Position numbers and translations under genes: made by a program. The notes beneath the pieces are model-generated. The model saw only the letters and a list, made by a program, of their open reading frames with translations. It was not told the origin of the DNA and ran no database searches. From Austropuccinia psidii (lineage: Eukaryota; Basidiomycota; Pucciniomycetes; Pucciniales; Sphaerophragmiaceae), in the NCBI GenBank assembly GCA_023105745.1, contig JALGQZ010000007.1:55161569-55225568 (forward strand): DNA of 64,000 nt, written 5' to 3'. Shown one piece after another: positions 22,021 to 33,991 of the stretch; the stretch's first letter is position 1; each line of letters begins with the position of its first letter.

Positions 22021-23647
22021 CAGTGCCCTCCAACAAACCTTTGAACACTTTTTTTTTCGTGATTTTTTTTTTAAATTTTTTTGTAATTTTTTTTTTTAAT
22101 TTTTTTTTTCTCACAATTGGCTCTCACGTTGCACAAGGCTAAATGGAATAGTCAACTTTTTTTTTTATACAATTACACATTTGTTTGTTTTAAATCAAGC
22201 TAATAATAAAGACATGTGTATAAGTAGTAATTCAATAAAAAACTTCATAAGACAAACTTAAATAATAATAAAAAAAAGATAGCTTCTACCATTGAGTAGG
22301 AGCACCATTCTGATCCACTACCATCTGCATCCTTTCAGGCAAAGATAAGAGTAAGGCCTCAACATGATCAAAAGGTAATGTCTCCCAAACAGCGTTAACA
22401 GCAAACGTTAACTCATCCATTGTCTTGGGATTGAAGAGGTTCCTAACAACGTATTTCATCTTGAACCATAAGTTTTTGATGGGGTTAAGGTCAGGAGAAT
22501 AAGCTGGCCAGACTAGCTTACGGATTTGATTTTCTTCTTGCCATTGTTGGCTGGCAATTGCAGTATGGATCGGAGCTCCGTCTTCCATTAAGGTGAGCTC
22601 TTCGCAATCTTCAGCAACACCTACTTCGACCAATTCATCCATGAAGGGCAATAAGCCCGGCTCATAAACATTTTCAATAAAATCCACCGCTCGACGTTGT
22701 CCAGGTGGCATCAAAATTAATTCAGACTGAATCGGTCCACAAAGCGCCCCCCAAACCATAATTGAACGACGACCAGAACAATGATTCACAGCCATCAATT
22801 TGAGGTCATATTTTTGATTGGTTGACCGCCAGATACGCCTTTGAGTGACTGGCTTACCAAGCTCAAATGAGGACTTGTCAGTCCATATGACTCGAGACCA
22901 ATCAGCAACGGTCCAGTGCAAGTGAGCTCGTGCAAAGTCCAGGCGACATTGCATGTGTTGTGGGCTGAGGTAAGGTTTTTTGACTGCAATGCATGATCGT
23001 TTACCGAGTTCATGAATAGCCTTGCGAAGCGTGTTGATTGATACATCGGCTGTGATCATATTTTTGATGGAGACAAGTGTCTCTTGACGGTTTTGATGAA
23101 TAACTCGGGAAAGCTCCCGTCGGTCTCGATCATTCAATTTTGGAGGTTGACCTGGTATAGGTAAGCTTTTAAGATGTCCTCGTTCTTGGTATTGACAAAT
23201 TGCATCATGAACAGTGGTTGGTGGTACCTCAAGATGTTGGGCAATTGTGCGAATTGAAGCACCAGCATCATGCATACCAACAATTCGACCACAAATGCCT
23301 TCACTGTGGTAGGGAGCCATTATGGTGAGTACCTAAAATGATGGATTAAAAAAAAGACTTACTTAACAACAGGATTGACTATATTTATAGCCATGATCCT
23401 TTAGCCAAAATAAAAATGATAAAACCACACGTGATTGACGGTCGATCAAAATGGACGAAGGTGATTGGTTAACAAATCTGAGCACAAAGAAAAACGCGAC
23501 GAGACATGAGGCTGACGAGATGAGTAAAGAAATTAGGAGTTTCAAAAAGAACCGTGCGGGTGGTCCAAAAAAAACCCTAACGGTGTTCGAATTTTCAAAA
23601 AAAAAAAAACCCTAACGGTGTTCGAAGGTTTGTTGGAGGGCACTGTA
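22019..23647 (-). mobile_element. Tc1/mariner element B, intact
   Basis: A 1629-bp element bounded by TACAGTGCCCTCCAACAAACC on the left and its exact inverted copy ending at 23647. The terminal inverted repeats are about 30 bp (22019-22048 and 23618-23647, one mismatch in the overlap I compared). Inside the right end the motif aacggtgttcgaa occurs twice, a likely subterminal transposase-binding repeat. The transposase frame is uninterrupted. This is the best preserved mobile element in the window. Confidence 0.95.
22286..23320 (-). CDS. Tc1/mariner transposase with Lys at the third catalytic position
   Basis: 344 codons, the usual length for Tc1 transposases (about 340), without stop or frameshift. 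Residues about 10-60 form the first helix-turn-helix (GMHDAGASIRTIAQHL...VHDAI). PIPGQPPKL follows as the GRPR-like linker, then a second DNA-binding helix-turn-helix to about residue 120. The catalytic core shows IWTDKSSFEL (first Asp, near residue 147), LMEDGAPIHT (second Asp) and SPDLNPIKNLW. Counting 34 residues from the second Asp gives the Lys of NPIK, where DD34E enzymes have Glu. The start Met is followed by APYHSEG, also seen in relic A. It would cut and paste the element at TA. Whether it is active without the Glu is doubtful. Confidence 0.93.
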   Translation of the reverse strand: MAPYHSEGICGRIVGMHDAGASIRTIAQHLEVPPTTVHDAICQYQERGHLKSLPIPGQPPKLNDRDRRELSRVIHQNRQETLVSIKNMITADVSINTLRKAIHELGKRSCIAVKKPYLSPQHMQCRLDFARAHLHWTVADWSRVIWTDKSSFELGKPVTQRRIWRSTNQKYDLKLMAVNHCSGRRSIMVWGALCGPIQSELILMPPGQRRAVDFIENVYEPGLLPFMDELVEVGVAEDCEELTLMEDGAPIHTAIASQQWQEENQIRKLVWPAYSPDLNPIKNLWFKMKYVVRNLFNPKTMDELTFAVNAVWETLPFDHVEALLLSLPERMQMVVDQNGAPTQW

Positions 23648-23744
23648 CATCACAACCATGTATTTACTGTAATTAATTAATTTAGTTTTAAAATATTTCA
23701 TTTATTTATTTTATGATTTTTTAATAAAAAAATAAAATAAAATA

Positions 23745-23777
<33 letters not shown>

Positions 23778-24668
23778 AAATATTTACTTTTAATTTAATA
23801 TGTTTAAAATTTTTAAAAAAAAAAATTAATCTTAAAAAAAGTCAAAATTAATTTTTCTTATTTTGAGTTCTTTCTTAATTGATTAACTCAAGATTAATAA
23901 ATTTTAATGTGAAAGACATTTAATAAAATGAAGGCTTCGTGTTTATTTTCTATGAATCGAGAACTAAGCTTCACCTCGATTATCTATGATTCAACATATT
24001 ACAATCCTTTGCTTTAAGGGGCAAATAAATTATATTGATAAAATAAAAAACTTTTTCACCCAAAAAAAAAATATTTACAGCCAAAACCATTTGTTGACAA
24101 AACTGCAAGATGATGTAGAAAAGTTTAATATTAACATGTGTTCTTTGGGTCCAAACGAAAAAAAAAAAAAAAGAGGAAACGCTTTTATTTAATCATGTAT
24201 GCTCCTCGGTTTGTGTGATAAAATAATATAGAAAAATACAACAGGGCAGGTAAATTTTCAGCAAATACATTTTTCTTTCATGTAATGTGTGTGTATAATA
24301 TTTCTTTAAAACTCTTAAAAAATTCGTCTATGTTTTATATTTTATATAATGAAACTCTTGCAAGCCAAGAAAACCAAAAATAATAATAATCAAACCATTC
24401 CTTATTCCATATTCCTTATTGCTTATTCCTCATTCCTTATTTCTTATTCCACATTCCAAATTCCTCAAACCGAGCAAAGTTATCAAGCAAAAACAAAAAA
24501 ACAAAACTCTAAAATAATATTTACTTCAACTTTTTTTTGTTTTTGATTTTGTTATTTTTTTTACAGGTACTTTTAATAATTTGAAAAAAAAAAAAAAGAA
24601 AGATTTTTCCAATTCAATCGCGTCATGCATATATGAATTTTTCCCAAACAAATAAAAAAAAATAATAA
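23648..24668. other. AT-rich intergenic region downstream of the YTH gene
   Basis: No gene seen. On the minus strand this is the 3' flank of the YTH gene. It contains A/T runs, a TAA trinucleotide run at 23745-23765, and a cluster of short ATTCCTTATT-like repeats at 24398-24465. The 7-mer tactgta occurs at about 23667, just outside Tc1 element B. Confidence 0.65.
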
Positions 24669-27199
24669 TCAAATGACTAAAGGAATTTCGATTCCTACTC
24701 TATTGATATGACCAGAACCATTAGCAGCAAATCGACGACCACTAGGTTGAGTAGTTATTGATTGTTGGTTTGTTTTTTTAAAATGATGATTGATCATTGA
24801 AGGATTATTATTTGAATTAGAAGGATCTTTACTATTGAAATTTGTGAGGTATGGTTGATTTCCCAAATGATTTAAATTTCCCTCCTCAGAATCTTTTTGA
24901 GTTTTTTTACTCTCATTTTGTTCATACCAACCTAATAAAGAATAGTGAATAAAACATGGGTTTAATTAACAAATGAGGGTTATAAGAGAAATTTATTTTT
25001 TACATACCATAATCTTGTAAGAGCGAAGTTCTAGATTGATAAGATGACATGATCTGTAAAACTTGAATACCTTTATCATGAGGTACCTCTTGAGTGTCAC
25101 GAGAAGATGTCCTATAGAAAAAACGATTTAATTTTTTTTTTAAAGTTTTTAATACATTATATTTAAGCTGAATGATTGACTTACACTGGTTTATTTTCAG
25201 GAGTGTTTGATAATTTGATATGTCGTAATGCATTATTTGGAATGTCTTTTACAAATACCCACTTGACCTTGAAAATTCCTTTCCATTTATCTTGAGCCCA
25301 AACCTTACTAGTGGTATTATAATCTACAGCTGTTAACATTTCTGCCATACCACAAAAGTGCCCACTAAAGTTCATGAAGGAAATTAGTAAAAGGATTTAA
25401 ACGAATTGCTTTAAAGAAAGATAGATACCTAGCGTTAACACTGAATAATAAGTAAATTGGACCTAATTCATGTGATTCATTAAAAGCACGATCTAATCTT
25501 TTATTTCCTAAATCTGTACTAGCCCAAATTTCATATTTTAATGATTTATGTACGTCTTCTTCTGTATAAGATTTGATTACGAAAAAACGAGCTAATTTAG
25601 GATTTAAATCGAAATTAGTAGGATTATAACCTTTTTGACGAGTAAGTTCTTGAACTTGAGCATCTAAATTATTTCCATCTAAAACGTTTTCATTTAACAA
25701 TTGATTTGAAGGTTTGTTTAAGCCCGTCATTAAACCATGATGATTGGTATTAGTATTATGATTAAGTGAATGAAGACCGATTTGATTTGAGTTAAATCCA
25801 TTAAAATTGTTAATTGTAGATTGAAGTCTTGATGAAGGTTGAGATGAAGATGAAGGTAATAATTGAGAATTAGAATTAGAATGATTTCCAATTAAACCAA
25901 ACTTATTGACCGATATGTTTGGATTAAAAGAATAATTATTATTGTTATGATTATATCTGTTTGATTGAAAAAGTGATTGAAATCGATTGTTTGATAAATT
26001 AGGTTGAGAATAAACATTTGAAGTAAGATTAATAGATGAATTAAATAATTGAGCTTGTTGTTGTTGAAGAAGATGATGTTGAGCTTGAAGTTGTTGAAGT
26101 TGATGTAATTGTTGATTAATAAGAAATTGTTGTTGAATTTGTTGTGGTAAGACTGAAATAGGAGTAGTTGAAGTAGATGTTGTAGAGGATGAAGTTGAAG
26201 TTGAAGATTGAGATGAAGAAGAAGTGATTGGTTGAGTGATTTGATTAGGAATTGATGAGCCAAGGGGTGATGAATTCCAATCTGAAGTATTATTATGATG
26301 ATGATGATCATGACCAATTAATTGTTCTTTTTGACTGATCCAATTTTGAGCACCTAGACCTGGTTCTGCGGTATTATGACTTGTGATTAAAGATAATTTT
26401 TCACGAAGATTGAAAGGATCACTAAAATTTCTTTGAAGAGAATGACCAATGGGTGGAACGAATGCAGCAGCGCTTGCAGGACCTTGAAAGGGTAAATTGA
26501 TTGAAGTTCGATTTGAATTAGATCGAATGGATTGATTTATGTTTGAGTTTGAGATTGAATGAGGGGTGACAGAAGATAAACTTAAACGAGAGAAATCGGT
26601 GACTAGAGGGGGTAAATGAAGTTTTTTAAGAGATTGATTGATGATAGAATTGGAATTGGATGATTTATGACCTAAACTATCTATAGAGGAGGATGAAGTT
26701 GTTGAAGTTGGACTATTATTATCAGAGATTTCCATCATTGAAGTTAAATTAGATAGAGGACTTTTAGTTCCAGATAAATGATGAGAGATTATAGAACCAA
26801 TTGGGGTACGAGATCCATTATCGGAATCATCAGATCGATTTAAGGATGAATTTAAATTGATGGAATTAAAACTATTAGATTGTTTAAGATTTTGATAATC
26901 ATCATGGGAGTTAGAGCGTAAGAGTGAGAGACTTTTAGAAGATTTATTATTATGATGAATTTGTAAAGGAGAGGAATTATTAGAGATTAAAGTGTCCATA
27001 CTAGATTGTTTGATGATAGGTTCTCTTAATTTTTTAGCTTCTTCAATTGAAGGACTCCAAGGATTAATAGAAAGACTTGGTAAATTAACAGGACTCTTAT
27101 CAACTACCTTTAATGAATTAATAATATTGGAATTTGAATTAGTGGGAGTAGTGATATGATTATGAGTAGGAGTAGGAGTGGTATTAATATTATTAGGAA

Positions 27200-27231
<32 letters not shown>

Positions 27232-28838
27232 ATAGGATGAATAGGATTAGTGATAGATGAGGGGGAATTGGTGGTGGGGGTGGTGGTGGTGGGGATGTTA
27301 TTGGATGTGTTAGTGGTAGTAGTAATATTATTATTAGTATTAGGATTGATATGATTAGTAAGATTACTAAGATTTGAATTTGAGAATGAGTTCAAGTTAA
27401 TTGAAGAAGATGAAGGATTAGATGAAAATATTAAGGAAGAATTTGAGTGATCACTAGCTGATCTTAATAAATCAGATCCAATTGGATAAAAATTGTTTAG
27501 GGTGTGATGAAGATGATCTTTTGAAGGAATTAATTGATCATTTTGATTTGATGATGATGATGATGATGATTTAGATGAAGATGATGATTTAGAGTTAATA
27601 AAAGGTCCTCCCACTACGCACGCACCCCATCTTCCGTCAGATTTCATGGATTGATGCCTTCTTAGATTATTTTGATCAAACCAATTTGAGATGGAAGGAT
27701 TTGAATTGAGGAGATTTGAACTTGAAGAGACCCGATCAGAGCTTGTACGATGTAAGTTTGAAGTAGGTAAAGAATCCTAAATGATAATCAATAAAGAAAT
27801 AAATCAATTGAGATTAATGAGAAAATTGATAAAAAGCTTCCAAGACTTTAAATGATTTTATTTTATTTTTTTCAGGAGATGATATTGTAATAAAAATGAC
27901 TGGATTAAATTTGAAATGATTAAAATTAAAATTAATGTAAAAAAATTTCAACTACTGTAGTTTAATCAATTCGGTAACCAAGTAAGTTGAAATCATTAAA
28001 TTTAATTAATTCATTTTAATAAGAGTTGAAATTTGAATTAAAATCAAGTCAAAATTACAAGATGATTGTTTGATTTGATTGTTGTGTACAGTACAGTACA
28101 CTAATCAAGATTAAAAAATGTAATTGAATTTTACAAGAGTACAGTAATTTGATTTTTATTTTTAATAATTTGTAAAGTAAAAAACAAAACCAAAGAAAAT
28201 TTCAAGAGCTTACATCGAGATGATCATCTTGTTCTTGATCGGAAGTTGAGAGATGATCAATTAATGATTGATTTGATTGAGGTGATGAGAGTGTAGTATG
28301 ATGATGATGATGATTTGTAGTTTGATGATGTGGATGATGATGATGATGATTTAGATGATGATGATGATGATGATGATGATGAGTAGGATGATGATGAATT
28401 GAGTTTGACCAAGGTGAAGGATGATTGTTTGATGTCATAGTATTACAAGAAGAGATGGTAGAATGTTGTAATTTTGAAGGGGATGATATATTTCGATGTA
28501 GATTAACATGAGAGTAAAGTGGCAAGGTACCATTGCCTAAATTGATAATATTTGAATCCGAAAGTGGTTTAGATTGATAAGGAGATAGATTGATTGATAA
28601 AGCATTAAGTTGATGATGATTTGAGATTGAATTATTGTTGTTTAGATTAGATTGAATGATGGTTTGATGGTGATCGTTAGATGAAAGAGATGATGAATTT
28701 ATTGTAAGATGATGATTTAATTGTTGTTGTTGTTGTTGTTGTTGTGATTTTTTGATTAGATCAGTTTTAGATTTTAATTGAAGAGGAGGAGATGAAGTTT
28801 TATAAGCTCTAATTAGTTGAAAACTAGAATGAGATAGA

Positions 28839-28874
<36 letters not shown>

Positions 28875-28939
28875 GTTAAAATTTTATTAATCTTTAAAGA
28901 AGGATTAATTAAATGATCTTGATTTTGATTTTGATTTTG

Positions 28940-28978
<39 letters not shown>

Positions 28979-29833
28979 ATTAAGATTATTATTAGATTTT
29001 AATTTAAATGAAAAATTTGAATTTGAATTTGAATTTAAATTTGAATTTGAATTATCCAAATTGGATCGATCGGTTTCGTTCATGATAATTTTTAGATTAG
29101 TTTTAATTTTATTTGAAGCCAATAATGAATTATTTAAATTTGAATGAAAATTTTTAATTTTTGAATGATTAATTTTTGTTTTTGATGATTCATTAAAATT
29201 GAAATTGAAGTTAACTTTAGAATTTTTAATCAAATTAAAATTATTTAATTTTGTATTAATATTAATATTAGTATTAATATTAGTATCAGTATCAGTATCA
29301 GTATTAGAATTAGTATTAGTATTAAAATTAAAATTAATATTATTATCAAACAATTTAAATTTTGAATTTTGAACTTTTTGAATTTTTGAATTTTTAAATT
29401 GATTTAAATTTGAATTTGAATTTGAATTCAAATTTGAATTAAAATTTAAATTTGAATTTAAATTTGATTTTGATTTTGAATTTGAATGATACAATTTGAG
29501 ATTTTTACTTTTAATTTTAATTTCTTGATCTTTTTCAATTTCTAAAATTGAATTTAATTTTAATTTAAATTTTAATAAATTTTGGCTTAATTCATCTTTT
29601 TCTTCTTTTTCTTTTTCTATTTCTTTTTCTATTTCTTTTTCTTTTACTTGTTTTTTTATTTCATCTTCAAAATCATCTTTATTTTTCTCATAATGAATTT
29701 GATTTGTTTTTAAAGTTGTTGAATGGTATAATTTATTTAATGAAATAAATTTTAAAACTTTTTTATTTTTAAAATCAAAACGAGTTTTAAATTTAGAGGT
29801 TTTAGATTTAGATTTTTTAATTAAAACTTTCAT
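24669..29833 (-). CDS. YTH-domain m6A RNA-binding protein (YTHDF/Pho92 type)
   Basis: Five exons on the minus strand: 29833-28214, 27776-25429, 25364-25185, 25111-25008, 24931-24669. The introns all read GT...AG: 437, 64, 73 and 76 bp (27777-28213, 25365-25428, 25112-25184, 24932-25007). The joined length is 4515 bp, giving 1504 residues and a TGA stop. The YTH domain spans about 1269-1415 and is split over exons 2-4: [69 protein letters not shown]. The aromatic cage that holds N6-methyladenosine is complete: Trp1291, Trp1345 and Trp1350. The third Trp is typical of the YTHDF group. The rest is low complexity (Asn, Ser, Gln, His, Thr runs), as in other DF proteins that act in mRNA turnover in the cytoplasm. 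The start is uncertain: Met251 (29083, MNETDRSN) is an alternative, since residues 1-250 look like translated AT-rich repeats. Confidence 0.93.
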
Positions 29834-31919
29834 TGTTAAATTAAATTAAATTAAATTTTTATTTTTATTTTTTGAAACGAGAAATTAAAAAATATTTAAA
29901 TTATTATTCTTATTTTAATTATTTTTTTGCTTTTTTAATTTTTAATTTTTAATTTCAAAAACCTTGAAAATTAAAAATTTGGATTGAAAAAAATAATTAA
30001 AAAAATCATTTACAACCAAACATTTATCTTTAACTACACCCTACATCATATTACAGTACACAGCACAGTGCACAGTATGCACAATAGTACAGTATGTACG
30101 ATACACAGTATCAAAGTAAAAATTTATTAAAAACCTTGAAAATTGAGAATTAATAAAACTAAATTATAATCGTAAATTGAAATTCTTTATCACTCAAAAT
30201 TTAAACTAGGTTCATGATTAAATTTTAAATTTTATTTTTTTTAAAATTAAATTATAACTTCTTATGTTAAAGAATTATTTTAAGTGTTAATTATAATTAA
30301 AATTTTGTTTCAATTAAAATTCAATTGATTTATTTATTTTCTCAAAAAATTATTTCAAAATTTATTAATAACTCAATTTGAGTTGGTTTTTTTTTTTTTT
30401 TTTAAAAAAAAAAGAATAATTTCCTCCAAAAAAAAAAAAAAAAAAAAAAACTCTTAATATTTGTACAAAATAATTAATATCAAGATTAGTGTTATAATTA
30501 CTTCTAATTGTGGTCAAAGTCACCCCTGATTGACAATTTTCATCATACAAGCTTATTTAAAGGGTTCTTAATCATAAAAATGACAATTAGGAAAGTTTTG
30601 AGTCAACAAGTTTTAATCTAATCCTTATAAAAATTATTAAAGAAATTCAAGAAATTCCTAAAGATAAACCAATTCAAGCCTTCAGACCAAGATTTAAATA
30701 TTTCATAAATCAGGTGGTTTAACTGAATTGAAAACAATTAAAACTTGAATAATCACTCAAACATATAAAAAAAATAAAATATGAGTCATTCACTGCAAAA
30801 TCCCAGTGATTTCAAAAATCTGAATCATATCTTTCAATTCAAGAACATAATAAAAATCACAAGTCAAATCTTTTTTTGTTTTTTTTTTTTGGATTAAGCA
30901 AAGTATAAAAAATCTATTTAACTTCAATAATAGAATTAGGGTTTGATTTGATAAAAAAAAACAAAAAAAACTTGAATATATCTTTAACAATCTTTTTTAA
31001 TTTAATATCATTATTTATTCATTTTTGAAAAAAAAAAAAAAAAAAAAGGAAATTTTATAAAAGATTAAAAAAAAAAGAAAAAAAATTCTTTTTTTCAAAG
31101 AGAAATGATTTTGAGAAAAAAAAAAATAATATTTGAAATTAAATATTAATTTTTAAAAAAAATAAAAAAATAATTAAAAATTAAAAATAGAAATTAAATA
31201 TTAAAGAAATAATATATATATATATATATATATATAATAATTAATAATTTGAATATAATTATTATTATTAAAATTAAAGAGTGTTAATAAACTTAAAAAA
31301 ATAAGATAATGATGATTTTATTTATTTAATTTTAAATTAAAAAAAAATAATATTAAGGGACTGTTCTGAAACCCATATAAATTATAAAAAAACTAACTTT
31401 TTTTTGACTAAAATTTTTTTTTTTTTGATTAATTCAAAAAAAAAAAAACTTTCTCAAAAAAAAAAAATGTAAAAAAATCATTTGTGAAATGTTCCAATCA
31501 AAAAGGATTTTTTTTTTTTTTTTAAAAAAAAAATAAAAACTTTAATTTGAAATCCTGATAGTTAATTTAAATTCACTTCACTCAAAAAAAAAAAAAATTC
31601 ATCATACCTTAGTAGAAAAATAAAAAAAGTTTACTGCTATGTATATATTTTTCAATAGAATGTTTGGTCATTTTAAAAATTGAAGAGTCTAAACCATTTC
31701 ATAATGGATTCCTTCAAGGGCATGAATATGTTCAGGAACTTATTCAAGTAAAACCTGATTGTTTTTGAAAAGTTCTTTACATTGAAAAAAGACATTTTTT
31801 TTTTTTTTTTGATATTAGTTAATGAATTAGAACAAAAGGGTTTCTTATCAAATTCTAAATATATCTTGGCAAAAAAAAAAAGTTGATGCATTTTTTGTAA
31901 ATTATTTCTAATGTCAATT
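29834..31919. other. AT-rich region upstream of the YTH gene
   Basis: No gene seen. It contains the presumed promoter of the minus-strand YTH gene, but I see no distinct TATA or initiator worth naming. A cluster of acagtac/cagtatg motifs lies at 30050-30115, an (AT)n run at 31214-31237, and many A or T runs of 10-25 bases. Short open frames here are compositional. Confidence 0.6.
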
Positions 31920-32059
31920 CAACTTGTCAAGCTAGAGAGTGCTTTTAAAGAGCTCAAGAAACTATTCACAATTGATTCCATTGTGTTGTTAAAGACTTAT
32001 GTAATCTGTATTCATATTATTTATTCAAACCCAATGGGGAAATAATTCCAAAGGAAATC

Positions 32060-32690
32060 ATGCAAAATGAAAAGTATTCAGAATTTTGCTATTGTATAGG
32101 GGTCATTGATGGTACAAATTTCTCAGCCAAGGTACTCAGAAAAGATCAGGTAACATGGCACAGCCATAAAGAGGTTATTTCAAAGAATGTATTCATGGAA
32201 GTCAATTTTGACATGACTATTTCATATGTCTGTGTGGGTTGGTAGGGAAGCACTAATGATTCAAGGGTCTTGGTAAATGCCATAAATGATAATTTTTTTA
32301 TTCCCCAAAATCTTTATTATCTAGAAGATGCTGGATATAATCTCACAAAATCTTTCCTCACACCTTATTGTGGCACACAGTACCAGGTATGTGAGCAGGC
32401 TAGAGCTCAACTAAGGTGGTTGATCCCATTTATATATATTTGGTCTTTACAACTCGGATGTACTGAAAATTTTTTCCAAGGAACTCCAGACCTCAAACCA
32501 AGGAAGATCTCTTCAACTTGAGACATGCTACCTTTCACAATGTTGTTGAGAAAGTCTTTGGTCTTCTGAAGATGAAGTACCCCATTTTTGCAGAGACCAT
32601 CTGATTATTCAGTACCTTTTCATAATAATCTTATTTTTTCCATTGCTTGTCTTCACAACTACATTATATTTCATGGTCCTCCTCAAAGAA
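32060..32690 (+). pseudogene. Harbinger transposase pseudogene
   Basis: The plus strand shows the Harbinger nuclease blocks: CIGVIDGTNFSAKV (first Asp) at about 32095, NVFMEVNFDMTISYVCVGW, then after a stop GSTNDSRVL (second Asp) at about 32255, and YYLEDAGYNLTKSFLTPY (third acidic block, DAGY). A shifted tail follows to about 32690 (LFNLRHATFHNVVEKVFG, then CLHNY). The reading continues upstream of 32060 in frame (NGEIIPKEIMQNEK). At least one stop and two frameshifts make it inactive. Confidence 0.9.
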
Positions 32691-32936
32691 GGACAATGAA
32701 ATAATACAAAATGAAGTTGAGCTTCATGATGATGCCCAACATGTGCCTGACAATGAAAACAATGATGATTGCTTGATGAACTCATTTTGCACCAGATTGG
32801 CTACAGAGATGTGGAACCAATATTGACAAGTGGTTGGAGGACCAAACACACAGTGACAAAAATATTAAAGCTAAACACTATCTTAATATGTTTTACAGAA
32901 TAATACACATACAATTTAACCACTGTAATAAACTCT

Positions 32937-33991
32937 TCATGCTTCCTTGAACCATTTGAGGGTCTGTGCTAAATTCTTGTTAATTGCTAAAAACACCACT
33001 GCTTTTCTCTCATTTTTCAATATGGTGAGGAAATAAATGTACTCATTTTCAGCTAGTAGAGTGCTGTATTTTTCCTTGAGAATCCTAAGTTTCAGGCATA
33101 AACTTTCATGGCCATGGGTGTCTGAGGTTGTGCCCCCGGATGGAACCTCTGGTGCTGTCATGATTTTTTCCATTATTTTACCAAGGTCTGCTAACACCTG
33201 GACCAAGGCTTCTTTTTTTCTTGGTTGGGGAAATCTTGATGAGGGGAATCCTTCTTCAGGTGCAACACTATAATTGGCAGATGAGTTAGGTTGCCCTTTG
33301 AAATTTTCCAAAACCTTCTTTCCATTTTTTTCCTTGTCCTTGATCAGAAGGAAGTGATTCATCCAAGTCATCAACTACACATAGTATACGTGAGAATGTT
33401 GCATTGATGAGTGAATATGACCGAGCTAAATGGCCAGTTGCATGAATCCCCCAAAATACCTTTGCACAAAGCTCATAATTTGCACATTGAATACCATGTA
33501 ATTTCTCATATACAGCACTTGAGTGTTGAGTTTTGAGGTTGTCCCAGAATTCATCATCTGCAATGATGACCTGTTTCTTCTCATACCACCCAGCCCCACT
33601 AAGTAATTTTAGGAACTCATACTTTATATAGAGTTGTTTGATTTGTTTCAATTATACAGCTAGATGATGTTTGTAAAAGATTGAGTAATATTGAAAAACA
33701 TACTGAGTCCTTCTTATTTTTTAATTGATCCTTTCCAAGGGTTAATCCAAACTTCTCATTCATCTGATTCACCAAAACAGTTAAAGCTTCTTTTTTAAGA
33801 TTTCCACCATATGTGTACTTCCCAAGATTATTCATCTCCAGGAAAAAATTGGTTTTATTGGTTTTCCAGTTGTGTGTAGCTTCATGTTTTGTGTGAGCTT
33901 GTTTATATGGCTTTGGTTTCCTTGACTGTTCTTCTAAGGGGTTTGAAATTTCATTAAGAGAAGAAGAGAAATCTAGTAGTTCTGAATCCAT
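32937..33991 (-). pseudogene. Myb/SANT-like accessory protein of the Harbinger element
   Basis: Three overlapping minus-strand frames form one gene. The N-terminus (33991) starts MDSELLDFSSSLNEIS and leads into a Myb/SANT-like DNA-binding domain (NWKTNKTNFFLEMNNLGK...GNLKKEALTVLVNQMNEKF...KDQLKNKK). The next piece (33286-33651) carries WYEKKQVIIADDEFWDNL and VFWGIHATGHLARSYSL. The last (32937-33374) is a Lys/Glu-rich tail with a coiled-coil look. In active Harbinger elements this protein brings the transposase to the element ends and to the nucleus. Two frameshifts break this copy. Confidence 0.85.

Larger units (their letters stand above)
31920..33991. mobile_element. PIF/Harbinger DNA transposon, decayed
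   Basis: A plus-strand DDE transposase relic and a minus-strand Myb/SANT-like gene converge with about 250 bp between them. This two-gene set is diagnostic of PIF/Harbinger elements. I could not locate convincing terminal inverted repeats or the 3-bp target duplication, so the limits given are those of the coding relics. Confidence 0.82.

Noticed and set aside
25892..26317. 141-codon minus-strand frame inside the YTH gene (Ile/Leu/Asn-rich)
   Set aside because: Lies within exon 2 in another frame; the exon 2 frame continues into the YTH domain.
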